The notes: generated from the letters alone by a model not told the origin. Shown: positions 1 to 4,951, numbered from the stretch's first letter. The stretch: 5,038 bases of DNA from an uncultured Clostridia bacterium (GCA_900548845.1 URMI01000103.1:1-5038); one strand, 5' to 3'. Program-made: numbers and translations.

Positions 1-39
1 TCCCTAACCAAGCGCGCTACCAAACTGCGCTACGCCTCG
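1..39 (-). tRNA. tRNA-Pro, anticodon read as AGG (5' half only, cut by window edge)
   Basis: On the minus strand, bases 39 down to 1 fit the first 39 positions of a tRNA: a 7-nt acceptor strand beginning with C, U8-A9, a GCGC/GCGC D-stem around an AGTTTGGTA D-loop, base 26, the anticodon 5' strand CTTGG and the 7-nt loop TTAGGGA. The C1 start, the CTTGG stem and the G after the anticodon are typical of bacterial tRNA-Pro. By position the anticodon is AGG, where most bacterial tRNA-Pro have TGG, GGG or CGG. The 3' strand of the anticodon stem, the T arm and the acceptor 3' strand lie outside the window, so the fold is only half checked. A strong promoter sits directly upstream. It is the last gene of a minus-strand run after rnpB and a small ORF, but with its own promoter. 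Confidence 0.88.
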
Positions 40-49
40 AACGGTGAAT

Positions 50-78
50 ATTATATCAAACCGAGCGCGCTTTTGCAA
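50..78 (-). promoter_or_regulatory. sigma-A type promoter of the tRNA-Pro gene
   Basis: On the minus strand there is a TTGCAA -35 (73-78), a 17-bp spacer and a perfect TATAAT -10 (50-55), with TG one base upstream of the -10 (extended -10). Transcription would start near 43, only a few bases before the tRNA 5' end at 39, as expected for a stable RNA gene. Confidence 0.85.
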
Positions 79-124
79 GCGATTTCCATGCGTCAATTTG
101 TCTCATATGATTTCTTTGGCAGTT

Positions 125-475
125 TCAGGGGAGAAGCAGCTCTCCCTCCGTCTGCAGAAAGCGCACGGCGTAAGGATTTGTGAAGATCTTCAGCTCTCCG
201 CATTCGGCTGCCCCGTCCCGGAAGAAGGGGGCGAGCATTCCCGCAAGCTCTCTTTTCTGTTCCTCGCTCAGCGGAAAATTGTGCTCTACTTCCGCAAAGG
301 CATCGCCGACTGCGAGATCGCTTCCCATGTCGGCAAGAAAGAGCGCCGCTTTCAGTCCCCGCGCCCAGCCGCGCAGCTCTTCCGCCCTGCGGCTGCAGTC
401 CTCGATGGAAAGATCGTGCACGTCGCTTAACATTGCTTCCGTGCGGTACATCCGGATGATGATATAGCGCTGCAT
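125..475 (-). CDS. uncharacterised small protein, 116 aa
   Basis: I do not recognise this protein. The start ATG at 475-473 is chosen because AGGAGG (482-487) lies 6 nt upstream; the frame stays open further upstream, but that would run into the rnpB terminator and the RNase P RNA. The protein begins MQRYIIIRMYRTEAML, looks mainly helical and soluble, and is rich in Glu, Arg and Ala. It has two cysteines (in EDCSRR and AECGEL), no membrane segment, no signal peptide and no motif that I can assign. It ends with TGA, about 47 nt before the -35 of the tRNA-Pro promoter. It lies just downstream of rnpB on the same strand, and no separate promoter is visible between the rnpB terminator and the ribosome binding site, so expression may come from read-through of rnpB. 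Frame length, the strong ribosome binding site and fitted spacing support a real gene. Confidence 0.75.
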   Translation of the reverse strand: MQRYIIIRMYRTEAMLSDVHDLSIEDCSRRAEELRGWARGLKAALFLADMGSDLAVGDAFAEVEHNFPLSEEQKRELAGMLAPFFRDGAAECGELKIFTNPYAVRFLQTEGELLLP

Positions 476-481
476 TGCCTG

Positions 482-487
482 CCTCCT
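482..487 (-). promoter_or_regulatory. ribosome binding site that fixes the start of the 116-aa ORF
   Basis: AGGAGG on the minus strand lies 6 nt before the ATG at 475-473. It decides against the longer reading that would start inside rnpB. It sits only 15 nt downstream of the U-tract of the rnpB terminator. Confidence 0.8.
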
Positions 488-501
488 GAAAACGGGTATC
501 G

Positions 502-526
502 AAAACCCCGCTCGGCGGGAGCGGGG
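502..526 (-). terminator. intrinsic terminator of rnpB
   Basis: On the minus strand an 8-bp GC-rich stem, CCCCGCTC (519-526) pairing with GAGCGGGG (506-513) around a 5-nt CCGCC loop (514-518), is followed by TTTT (502-505). It starts 15 nt after the predicted 3' end of RNase P RNA. The U-tract is short, so some read-through into the ORF at 475 is plausible. Confidence 0.8.
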
Positions 527-540
527 GAAGGTCCGAAAAA

Positions 541-897
541 CGATCCGAGACGGGCCTGTAAGCCGGGTTCTGTCGAGCGCGGTCATTTATCTACGCCCGC
601 CGTCACCGGCGGGCTCAAGCGTTATTCACGGCTCTGCTCGGACGGGCAGCCCATATGAACAGAGCCCAAACTTGCATCGGACGGGGTTTACATGGCACGG
701 GGCGTTACCGTCCCGTCGGTGAGCTCTTACCTCGCCTTTCCATCCTTACAGCGCCCAAAAGGCACTGCGGTCTATTTCTGTTGCACTTTCCTTGAAGTCG
801 CCTTCACCTGACGTTATCAGGCGTCCTGCCCTGTGATGCCCGGACTTTCCTCATCGCGATATTTCACGCGCCGCGGCCGCGCAGCCCGCTCGGATCG
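541..897 (-). ncRNA. rnpB: RNase P RNA, class A (catalytic RNA of ribonuclease P)
   Basis: This is the ribozyme that removes 5' leaders from pre-tRNAs. On the minus strand the universally conserved blocks occur in the right order: GAGGAAAGTCCGGGC (838-852, CR-I/P4), AGTGCAACAGAAAT (774-787), GGTAAGAGCTCACC (718-731), AGATAAATGACC (581-592, CR-V) and ACAGAACCCGGCTTAC (558-573). The ends are set by P1, in which the 5' CGATCCGAG (889-897) pairs perfectly with the 3' CTCGGATCG (541-549), followed by a further GC-rich pairing. P2 can form between GCGCGG near the 5' end and CCGCGC near the 3' end. The overall layout follows the E. coli (class A) order rather than the Bacillus class B form. The predicted length is about 357 nt. 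P3 looks reduced to a short CGCG/CGCG hairpin. In the segment aligned to E. coli L15, GGG (650-652) stands where the CCA-binding GGU is expected. Confidence 0.97.
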
Positions 898-902
898 GGA
901 GT

Positions 903-914
903 ATTATAGCACAC
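903..914 (-). promoter_or_regulatory. rnpB promoter, extended -10 type
   Basis: On the minus strand TGTG-C-TATAAT occurs, a perfect TATAAT (903-908) with a TRTGn extension. No good -35 lies 16-18 bp upstream (the bases there read GGGCTT), so the extended -10 likely carries the promoter. The start point falls near 896-897, matching the 5' end predicted from the P1 helix. Confidence 0.8.
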
Positions 915-1076
915 TTTTTGAAAAAAAGCCCGCATTTTTCCCGCCTGCCGCAAAATTATTTCGGGGGATCGTCGGGATATTTTCCCTTTGTTTTCAATTT
1001 GTTTTGCGCTTTGCCTGTCTTTGCGGCGGGGCGGAGTTTTTCTTTGTATTCTTCCCTACATTTTTTGAAAAGGGGC

Positions 1077-1104
1077 TTGATATTTGCGGAAAATGTGATA
1101 AAAT
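1077..1104 (+). promoter_or_regulatory. pyk promoter
   Basis: TTGATA (1077-1082) and TAAAAT (1099-1104) are separated by 16 bp, and TGTGA directly before the -10 forms an extended -10. The start point would be near 1111, giving a leader of about 26 nt. The region between here and the divergent rnpB promoter (about 915-1076) is pyrimidine-rich on the plus strand, and I see no gene or clear operator in it. Confidence 0.75.
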
Positions 1105-1136
1105 AGAAGTATTAAATAGGTCTAAGGAGAGTTGTG

Positions 1137-2549
1137 ATGAAAAAGACCAAGATCGTATGTACGTTGGGCCCCGCGTCCGAGACGCAGGAAGTCATCTCCG
1201 CGATGGCAGATGCGGGCATGAACGTTGTCCGTTTGAACTTCTCGCACGGGACGCACGAGGACCATGCCAAGAAGATCGAGATCATCCGCCGCGTGCGCGA
1301 AGAAAAGAATATCCCGCTGCCCATTCTGCTCGATACCAAGGGCCCCGAGTTCCGCATCCGCACCTTCAAGAACGGCAAGGTGACCCTCAATGAGGGCGAT
1401 ACCTTCACCTTCACGACGGAGGAGATCGAGGGCGACGAGACGCGCGTTGCCGTCTCTTATAAGGGCATCTGCGAGGACCTTTGCCCGGGCGACAAAATTC
1501 TGCTCAACAACGGGCTCATGGTCTTTGAAGTGCAGGAAATCAAAGCGCCCGATGTCATCTGCAAGGTCGTCATCGGCGGCGAGCTCTCCTCCCGCAAGAG
1601 CATGTTCTTTCCCGAAAAGGAGCTGCATCTCACCTATCTTTCCGAACAGGACAAGAAGGATCTCCTCTTCGGCATCGAGCACAAAGTGGACTTTATCGCC
1701 TGCTCCTTCGTCTCCCGTGCGCAGGACATCGTTGACGTGAGGAACTTCCTGCACGAGAACGGGTCGGACGACATCGACCTCATCGCCAAGATCGAGAACC
1801 GCGCGGGCGTCAACAACCTCAAAGAGATCCTGGACGTTTCGGACGGCATCATGATCGGCCGCGGCGACATGGGCGTGGAGATTCCTTACGAGGAACTGCC
1901 CGATATCCAAAAGACCATCATCCGCGCCTGCCGCGTGGCGGGCAAGCGGTGCATCACGGCGACGGAGATGCTCGAATCTATGATCAGCAAGCCCCGTCCC
2001 ACGCGTGCGGAGATCTCCGACGTCGCCAATGCCGTGTACGACGGTTCGAGCGCTGTGATGCTCTCGGGCGAGACGGCGGCGGGCGAGTATCCCGTCGAGG
2101 CGGTCAAGGCGATGGCGCGCATCTGCGTGCAGGCGGAGTCGCGCTCCAAGTTCATCCAGAAGGTGGACGACGCCGACTTCGACATCACCGGGCTTTCGGA
2201 TGCGCTGTCGCACTCGGCGTGCCTGCTCGCGCGCGACGTCAAGGCAAAAGCCATCGTCGTGTGCACCCGCACGGGCGGCACCGCAAAGATGGTCTCCCGC
2301 TTCCGCCCGATGATCGATATCATCGGCATGACGACGGACGAGCGGAGCTACCGCAAGCTCGCTCTGAGCTGGGGCGTGGTGCCCGCGCTCAGCGAGGAAT
2401 ATCATTCCGTCGACGTTTTGTTCCACTTTGCAAAGCAGGCAGCCAAAGATTCGGGACTGGTGAAGTCGGGCGATGTCATCGTCATCACGGGCGGCACCCC
2501 CAACGGCAAGAGCGGCAATTCCAACCTCATCAACATCGAAACGATCTGA
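1137..2549 (+). CDS. pyk: pyruvate kinase
   Basis: Catalyses phosphoenolpyruvate + ADP to pyruvate + ATP, the last step of glycolysis, in the cytoplasm. The 470-aa protein matches the usual short bacterial form (A/B/A barrel plus C-terminal domain) with no extra C-terminal domain. Visible motifs are the N-terminal KIVCTLGPAS; RLNFSHG (R32, N34, S36); LDTKGPE (66-71); AKIEN with the catalytic Lys218 and metal ligand Glu220; GRGDMGVE with metal ligand Asp244; ATEMLESM with Thr276; the PRPTRAE and MLSGETA block; and a C-terminal GGTPNGKSG loop. Spacing of Lys218, Asp244 and Thr276 equals that of Lys270, Asp296 and Thr328 in the rabbit enzyme. Glu71 in TKGPE marks the K+-dependent type (K+-independent enzymes have Lys there). 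The ATG at 1137 is preferred over the in-frame GTG at 1134 because AAGGAG (1124-1129) lies 7 nt before it. It ends in tandem in-frame stops, TGA then TAA. It is monocistronic, with its own promoter and terminator. Proline codons are 11 CCC, 3 CCG, 1 CCT and 0 CCA. Confidence 0.98.
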   Translation: MKKTKIVCTLGPASETQEVISAMADAGMNVVRLNFSHGTHEDHAKKIEIIRRVREEKNIPLPILLDTKGPEFRIRTFKNGKVTLNEGDTFTFTTEEIEGDETRVAVSYKGICEDLCPGDKILLNNGLMVFEVQEIKAPDVICKVVIGGELSSRKSMFFPEKELHLTYLSEQDKKDLLFGIEHKVDFIACSFVSRAQDIVDVRNFLHENGSDDIDLIAKIENRAGVNNLKEILDVSDGIMIGRGDMGVEIPYEELPDIQKTIIRACRVAGKRCITATEMLESMISKPRPTRAEISDVANAVYDGSSAVMLSGETAAGEYPVEAVKAMARICVQAESRSKFIQKVDDADFDITGLSDALSHSACLLARDVKAKAIVVCTRTGGTAKMVSRFRPMIDIIGMTTDERSYRKLALSWGVVPALSEEYHSVDVLFHFAKQAAKDSGLVKSGDVIVITGGTPNGKSGNSNLINIETI

Positions 2550-2550
2550 T

Positions 2551-2589
2551 AAAACGTGCGGCGCGCCCCGATCGGGGCGCGCCGCATTT
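2551..2589. terminator. bidirectional intrinsic terminator, perfect 30-bp palindrome
   Basis: Bases 2557-2571 and 2572-2586 are exact reverse complements, giving a 13-bp stem with a GATC loop as RNA. TTT (2587-2589) follows on the plus strand, and on the minus strand CG then TTTT (complement of AAAA 2551-2554) follows. It lies 7 nt after the pyk stop and 20 nt after the stop of the convergent flavin reductase-like gene, so one hairpin serves both. Confidence 0.88.
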
Positions 2590-2606
2590 CCTGTCGCACT
2601 GAAAAA

Positions 2607-3167
2607 TTATTTGAGCTGCAGCCCGTCGCGAAAGGCGCTGCCGACTTTGCCTCCGAGGCGCAGGTAGGCGTTGTTCACGGGGTCGAAGGTGATGGGGGAG
2701 AGCTTTTCGGGGTCGATCTTCCCCTTGTCCGAAAGGATGCGCTCGTCCGCACAGACGTTCTTCACCTTGCCGAGGAGCATGCCCGTCTCTTCGTCGTAGC
2801 TTTCCAGTTCGCATTCGAAGGCGAGGGGAAGCTCCTCGATGAGGGGCGCGTCGACGAATGCGCTCTTTTCGGTATGCCAGCCCGTCTTTCGGAACTTGTC
2901 CTCCACATCGTTTGCGGAGACGACGCCCACATAATCGCAGGGGATGAGCTCCTGCTCCGTGCCCACGCTCACCGTGAACGCTTTGCGGGCGAGCAGGTTC
3001 TTCGTCGTCTTGTGCCCCGCGCTCAGGCAGAGGAAGAGCTTGTCTTCGTCCGCCGTGCCGCCCCATGCGGCGCTCATGGCGTCGGGCTTGCCGTTCTCGT
3101 CATACGTTGCGATGATGAGCACGGGCTGGGGGTAGAGGATGGGTCTTGCGCCAAAATTCTTTCTCAT
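2607..3167 (-). CDS. flavin reductase-like FMN-binding split-barrel protein (flavoredoxin-like)
   Basis: The 186-aa protein matches the size and order of features of the flavin reductase-like family (Pfam Flavin_Reduct type), which binds FMN and serves as an NAD(P)H:flavin reductase or, in anaerobes, as flavoredoxin-type electron carriers. Visible are an N-terminal strand segment PQPVLIIATYDENGKPDAM, the MSAAWGG turn, KTTKNLLARKAFTVSV after the first barrel strands, a middle segment around ANDVEDKFRKTGWHTEK, and a C-terminal strand series ending in LRLGGKVGSAFRDGLQLK. There is no signal peptide, so it is cytoplasmic. The start ATG is supported by AAGGAG 9-10 nt upstream (3177-3182). It is convergent with pyk and shares its terminator. 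The upstream region contains repeats. The substrate and electron partner cannot be read from sequence, so no gene symbol is given. Confidence 0.87.
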   Translation of the reverse strand: MRKNFGARPILYPQPVLIIATYDENGKPDAMSAAWGGTADEDKLFLCLSAGHKTTKNLLARKAFTVSVGTEQELIPCDYVGVVSANDVEDKFRKTGWHTEKSAFVDAPLIEELPLAFECELESYDEETGMLLGKVKNVCADERILSDKGKIDPEKLSPITFDPVNNAYLRLGGKVGSAFRDGLQLK

Positions 3168-3230
3168 TGTATTTCGCTCCTTATGTACGCTCGCCCGATT
3201 TCCGTCGCAATCCTGTGTCGAGCTTGCGTT

Positions 3231-3375
3231 TTGCCTTGGTCACTTACGCCATAGTAAGCTCCCTGCGGCAAAGCCGCGCTCTCCTTGTCTTGCTTGGAAC
3301 TCAAGCGAGGGGATAACCTTTGGGTTTTCCTCGCACGCCTTGTCTTGCTCGGAACTCAAGCGAGGAAGTAACCTT
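3231..3375. repeat. direct repeat of about 55-nt period with hairpins
   Basis: A 38-nt segment at 3283-3320 recurs at 3338-3375 with 34 of 38 bases identical (period 55). Both contain CTTGTCTTGCT, GGAACTCAAGCGAGG and TAACCTT. A third, much weaker copy may start at 3231 with TTGCCTTGG. Small inverted repeats are embedded: CTTAC/GTAAG (3243-3247 / 3254-3258), GCGGC/GCCGC with an AAA loop (3265-3269 / 3273-3277), and GCGAGG/CCTCGC (3305-3310 / 3329-3334) with inner AACC/GGTT. The frames that stay open through it give low-complexity repeated peptides and no ribosome binding site, so it is not coding. It occupies most of the 320-base gap between the flavin reductase-like and lipoprotein genes. Confidence 0.8.
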
Positions 3376-3387
3376 ATGCGTTCGCTC

Positions 3388-3427
3388 GGGTCTTGCGCCC
3401 GCTTTCTCTGCGGCGGGACCCTTTTTT
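3388..3427 (+). terminator. plus-strand intrinsic terminator with no plus-strand gene before it
   Basis: GGGTC (3388-3392) pairs with GACCC (3417-3421). Inside, CGCC (3396-3399) pairs with GGCG (3412-3415) and GC (3401-3402) with GC (3410-3411), around a 7-nt TTTCTCT loop; C3400 is bulged. Six T residues follow (3422-3427). The T-run gives it plus-strand polarity; read on the minus strand it has an A-tract before it and none after. No plus-strand coding sequence lies between pyk, which has its own terminator, and this site. Confidence 0.55.
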
Positions 3428-3438
3428 ATTCCGTCTTT

Positions 3439-3465
3439 ATTATACCCGTTGCGGAGGCTGCTCAA
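3439..3465 (-). promoter_or_regulatory. candidate minus-strand promoter for the flavin reductase-like gene
   Basis: A perfect TATAAT (3439-3444) on the minus strand has TTGAGC (3460-3465) upstream with a short 15-bp spacer and no TG extension. If used, transcription starts near 3432 and the leader of the gene at 3167 would be about 265 nt, spanning the hairpin and the repeats. A weaker alternative close to the gene is TTGCGA, 17 bp, TACATA within about 3183-3211. Confidence 0.4.
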
Positions 3466-3487
3466 ACGGGGCAGGGGCGGAAGGGGG

Positions 3488-4144
3488 CTACCGCACCCTG
3501 CGCGCTAAGACCTCGCCCGTCTCGGCGTCGATAAGGAGGGCGGCGTTCTCCTTCTTCCCCGTGATGCCCACGAAGTAATAGTTGCGGCTGCGCCGCATGA
3601 GGCGCACCGTGAACTCTCCTTCGAACGTATTGCCCGCCGTCATGCGGCCGAGAAGCTCCCGTTCCGCATCCACAGCAAAGTTGAGCGCCTCTTCGGGGGA
3701 GAGCGTCTTTTCCGTCCTGACCGAAGTCGCCGTGAGCTCCGTCGTCTTCCCGTCTTCGCTCAGGCGCACCGTCACGCTCCCTTCGGGGAAGGCGGAGACC
3801 CCCTGCGAAAGGAAATAGTCCCCCTTGACGGTGCGGTAGGAAAGTTCGCCGCTTATCGCGGGCTCGCCCGAAAGCGCGATCCGGTAGCTCTTCGAACCGT
3901 CCGTACTTTCCGAAGGCTTGACTGCGATCTCGATGAGCTTCAGCGTATTGCAGGCGACGCCGTCGGCGGCATAGGGTGTCTCGCGCGTGATGCACGAGAT
4001 CGTGAGCGAAAAGTCCTCCGTTTCGGCGGCAAAGAGGTCGCTCCTGACGTCGGAGAGATGCTTTGTGTAGTCCGTGCCTTTGCATCCTGCAAGGAGGACG
4101 AGGGAGAGAAGGGGAACGAGGAGGAAGAGTGCTGCTTTTTTCAT
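3488..4144 (-). CDS. lipoprotein of unknown function, possible C-terminal PepSY-like segment
   Basis: 218 aa. The N-terminus has Lys2-Lys3, a hydrophobic stretch (4-18) and a clear lipobox LLAGC with Cys21, so the protein should be exported, lipidated and cut by signal peptidase II, leaving it anchored on the outer face of the membrane. The mature part alternates short polar and hydrophobic stretches, suggesting a beta-rich fold (for example residues in FSLTISCI, GDYFLSQG, GSVTVRLSEDG). The end has a helix-like EEALNFAVDAERELL followed by strands NYYFVGITG and AALLIDAETGEVLARRV; the last segment resembles the end of PepSY domains, but I infer this by eye only. The start ATG has only a weak ribosome binding site (TTAGAG close to the ATG), yet the signal peptide begins there. 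It is divergent from the guaB-linked gene. No T-run terminator is visible after its TAG, so it may continue into the flavin reductase-like gene. Confidence 0.85.
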   Translation of the reverse strand: MKKAALFLLVPLLSLVLLAGCKGTDYTKHLSDVRSDLFAAETEDFSLTISCITRETPYAADGVACNTLKLIEIAVKPSESTDGSKSYRIALSGEPAISGELSYRTVKGDYFLSQGVSAFPEGSVTVRLSEDGKTTELTATSVRTEKTLSPEEALNFAVDAERELLGRMTAGNTFEGEFTVRLMRRSRNYYFVGITGKKENAALLIDAETGEVLARRVR

Positions 4145-4196
4145 GCTCTAACTTATGAAAACGGGAGCCGCCGCATGACTTTTTTTGCTTTTTCGG

Positions 4197-4225
4197 TTGA
4201 TTTTTTCGGGGCGATATGGTAAAAT
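4197..4225 (+). promoter_or_regulatory. promoter of the membrane protein-guaB operon
   Basis: TTGATT (4197-4202), a 17-bp spacer and TAAAAT (4220-4225), with TATGG immediately before the -10 forming an extended -10. The start would be near 4232, leaving a leader of about 50 nt that is strikingly AT-rich for this window. There is no room for a typical guanine riboswitch. Confidence 0.75.
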
Positions 4226-4232
4226 AGCCTAA

Positions 4233-4259
4233 ATTATCCCACCGAATATCCATATTATA
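4233..4259 (-). promoter_or_regulatory. candidate divergent promoter(s) of the lipoprotein gene
   Basis: On the minus strand GATAAT (4233-4238) is preceded by TGG, an extended -10, and a perfect TATAAT lies at 4254-4259 but without a good -35. Either would give a leader of roughly 80-100 nt and would overlap the leader of the plus-strand operon. I cannot decide between them. Confidence 0.4.
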
Positions 4260-4282
4260 TCCAATCAATATAGGTTCCACCC

Positions 4283-4951
4283 ATGAGAAAGATCGTTTTC
4301 AAAACCATATTCATCACGCTCGGCATCGTGCTCATCCTCGCGATCTCGGCATTCGGCATCCTTTCCTTCGCTGCCCCCAAGGCAATGATGAACTTTTCCG
4401 CATCGTTGGGGCTCGACGCCATCAGCGGCGACTACGCCTATCAGGAATACCGCCGTTCGGGCGATATCAACTACCTTGCTTATGCCTTCGAAGTGGCTGC
4501 CAACGAGGGCCGTCCCGATGCCGCGGCGGAGCGCTTTGAAGAATTTTACGAGAACGAGGGCTTTACCGACTACTGCAAAGCGCAGGAAGGCGAGGACCTC
4601 GGCGAAGACATCCCCAAACTCAACTACAGAAGCTATGCCTGCGGTCTCGGGGCGTGCGCATTGTATGCGGTCGCCGAAACGGACGAGGAAAAGCTCGAAG
4701 TCTACACCTTTGCCCTGAGCGAGACGAGCGAAGAATTTGAACCGTCCAATCCCGTCGTGAGCCTTGCGCTCGCCGCCTGCGAGGCGGACGACGCAGAATT
4801 CTGCGGCATCATCTTGGACAACCTTGAAAACGAGGACAAGTTCAACGAGCTGAGAAAACAGGCGACGCTCGAAGACGCCTCTCAGCGCACGGAAGGGTAC
4901 GAGCTTTATTTGGAAATCATCGATCTTTTGGAGGAAGCAGCAAATGAGTAA
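4283..4951 (+). CDS. membrane-anchored protein of unknown function, upstream of and overlapping guaB
   Basis: 222 aa; I do not recognise a family. Residues 2-7 are positively charged (RKIVFK) and residues 8-31 form one hydrophobic segment, either a membrane anchor or an uncleaved signal. The rest should lie outside the cell. It is strongly acidic (many Glu and Asp) and looks all-helical, with helix-sized blocks such as DINYLAYAFEVAANEG, DAAAERFEEFYENEG, YACGLGACALYAVAET, VVSLALAACEADDAEF and YELYLEIIDLLEEAANE. The pattern suggests TPR-like helical repeats, but no consensus can be assigned. The start ATG has a weak AGG 8 nt upstream (4272-4274). The stop TAA overlaps the guaB start by 8 nt, and the guaB ribosome binding site lies inside this gene, so the two are probably translationally coupled. 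A promoter lies about 60 nt upstream. Confidence 0.85.
   Translation: MRKIVFKTIFITLGIVLILAISAFGILSFAAPKAMMNFSASLGLDAISGDYAYQEYRRSGDINYLAYAFEVAANEGRPDAAAERFEEFYENEGFTDYCKAQEGEDLGEDIPKLNYRSYACGLGACALYAVAETDEEKLEVYTFALSETSEEFEPSNPVVSLALAACEADDAEFCGIILDNLENEDKFNELRKQATLEDASQRTEGYELYLEIIDLLEEAANE

Noticed and set aside
476..586. N-terminal extension of the 116-aa ORF to 153 aa
   Set aside because: It would start inside RNase P RNA and translate the rnpB terminator; the AGGAGG at 482-487 supports the ATG at 475 instead.
833..1393. 186-aa plus-strand frame from inside rnpB into pyk
   Set aside because: It runs antisense through the 5' part of rnpB, across the pyk promoter and out of frame into pyk. 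No ribosome binding site and no recognisable protein.
1122..2426. 434-aa open frame antisense to pyk
   Set aside because: It lies wholly opposite a certain pyruvate kinase gene, has a His/Asp/Arg/Ala-rich composition typical of a GC-rich antisense frame, and no ribosome binding site. The other long frames inside pyk are shadows for the same reason.
2556..3254. 232-aa plus-strand frame opposite the flavin reductase-like gene
   Set aside because: Antisense shadow; it starts within the terminator palindrome and has no ribosome binding site.
3283..3375. CRISPR array
   Set aside because: Only two good copies, imperfect, and the 17 bases between them are too short for a spacer; no cas gene is present.
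3440..3487. Terminator of the lipoprotein gene
   Set aside because: CCCGTT and AACGGG can pair across a 14-nt loop on the minus strand, but no T-run follows (TATAATAAAG instead), so it is not a convincing intrinsic terminator.
3139..3534. Plus-strand frames through the repeat region
   Set aside because: The translation shows repeated peptides (such as LAWNSSEG and CSELKRGS) produced by the DNA repeats, with no ribosome binding site and no plausible start.
4226..4282. Guanine/purine riboswitch ahead of guaB
   Set aside because: The leader is only about 50 nt, AT-rich, without the three-way junction core or a terminator hairpin.
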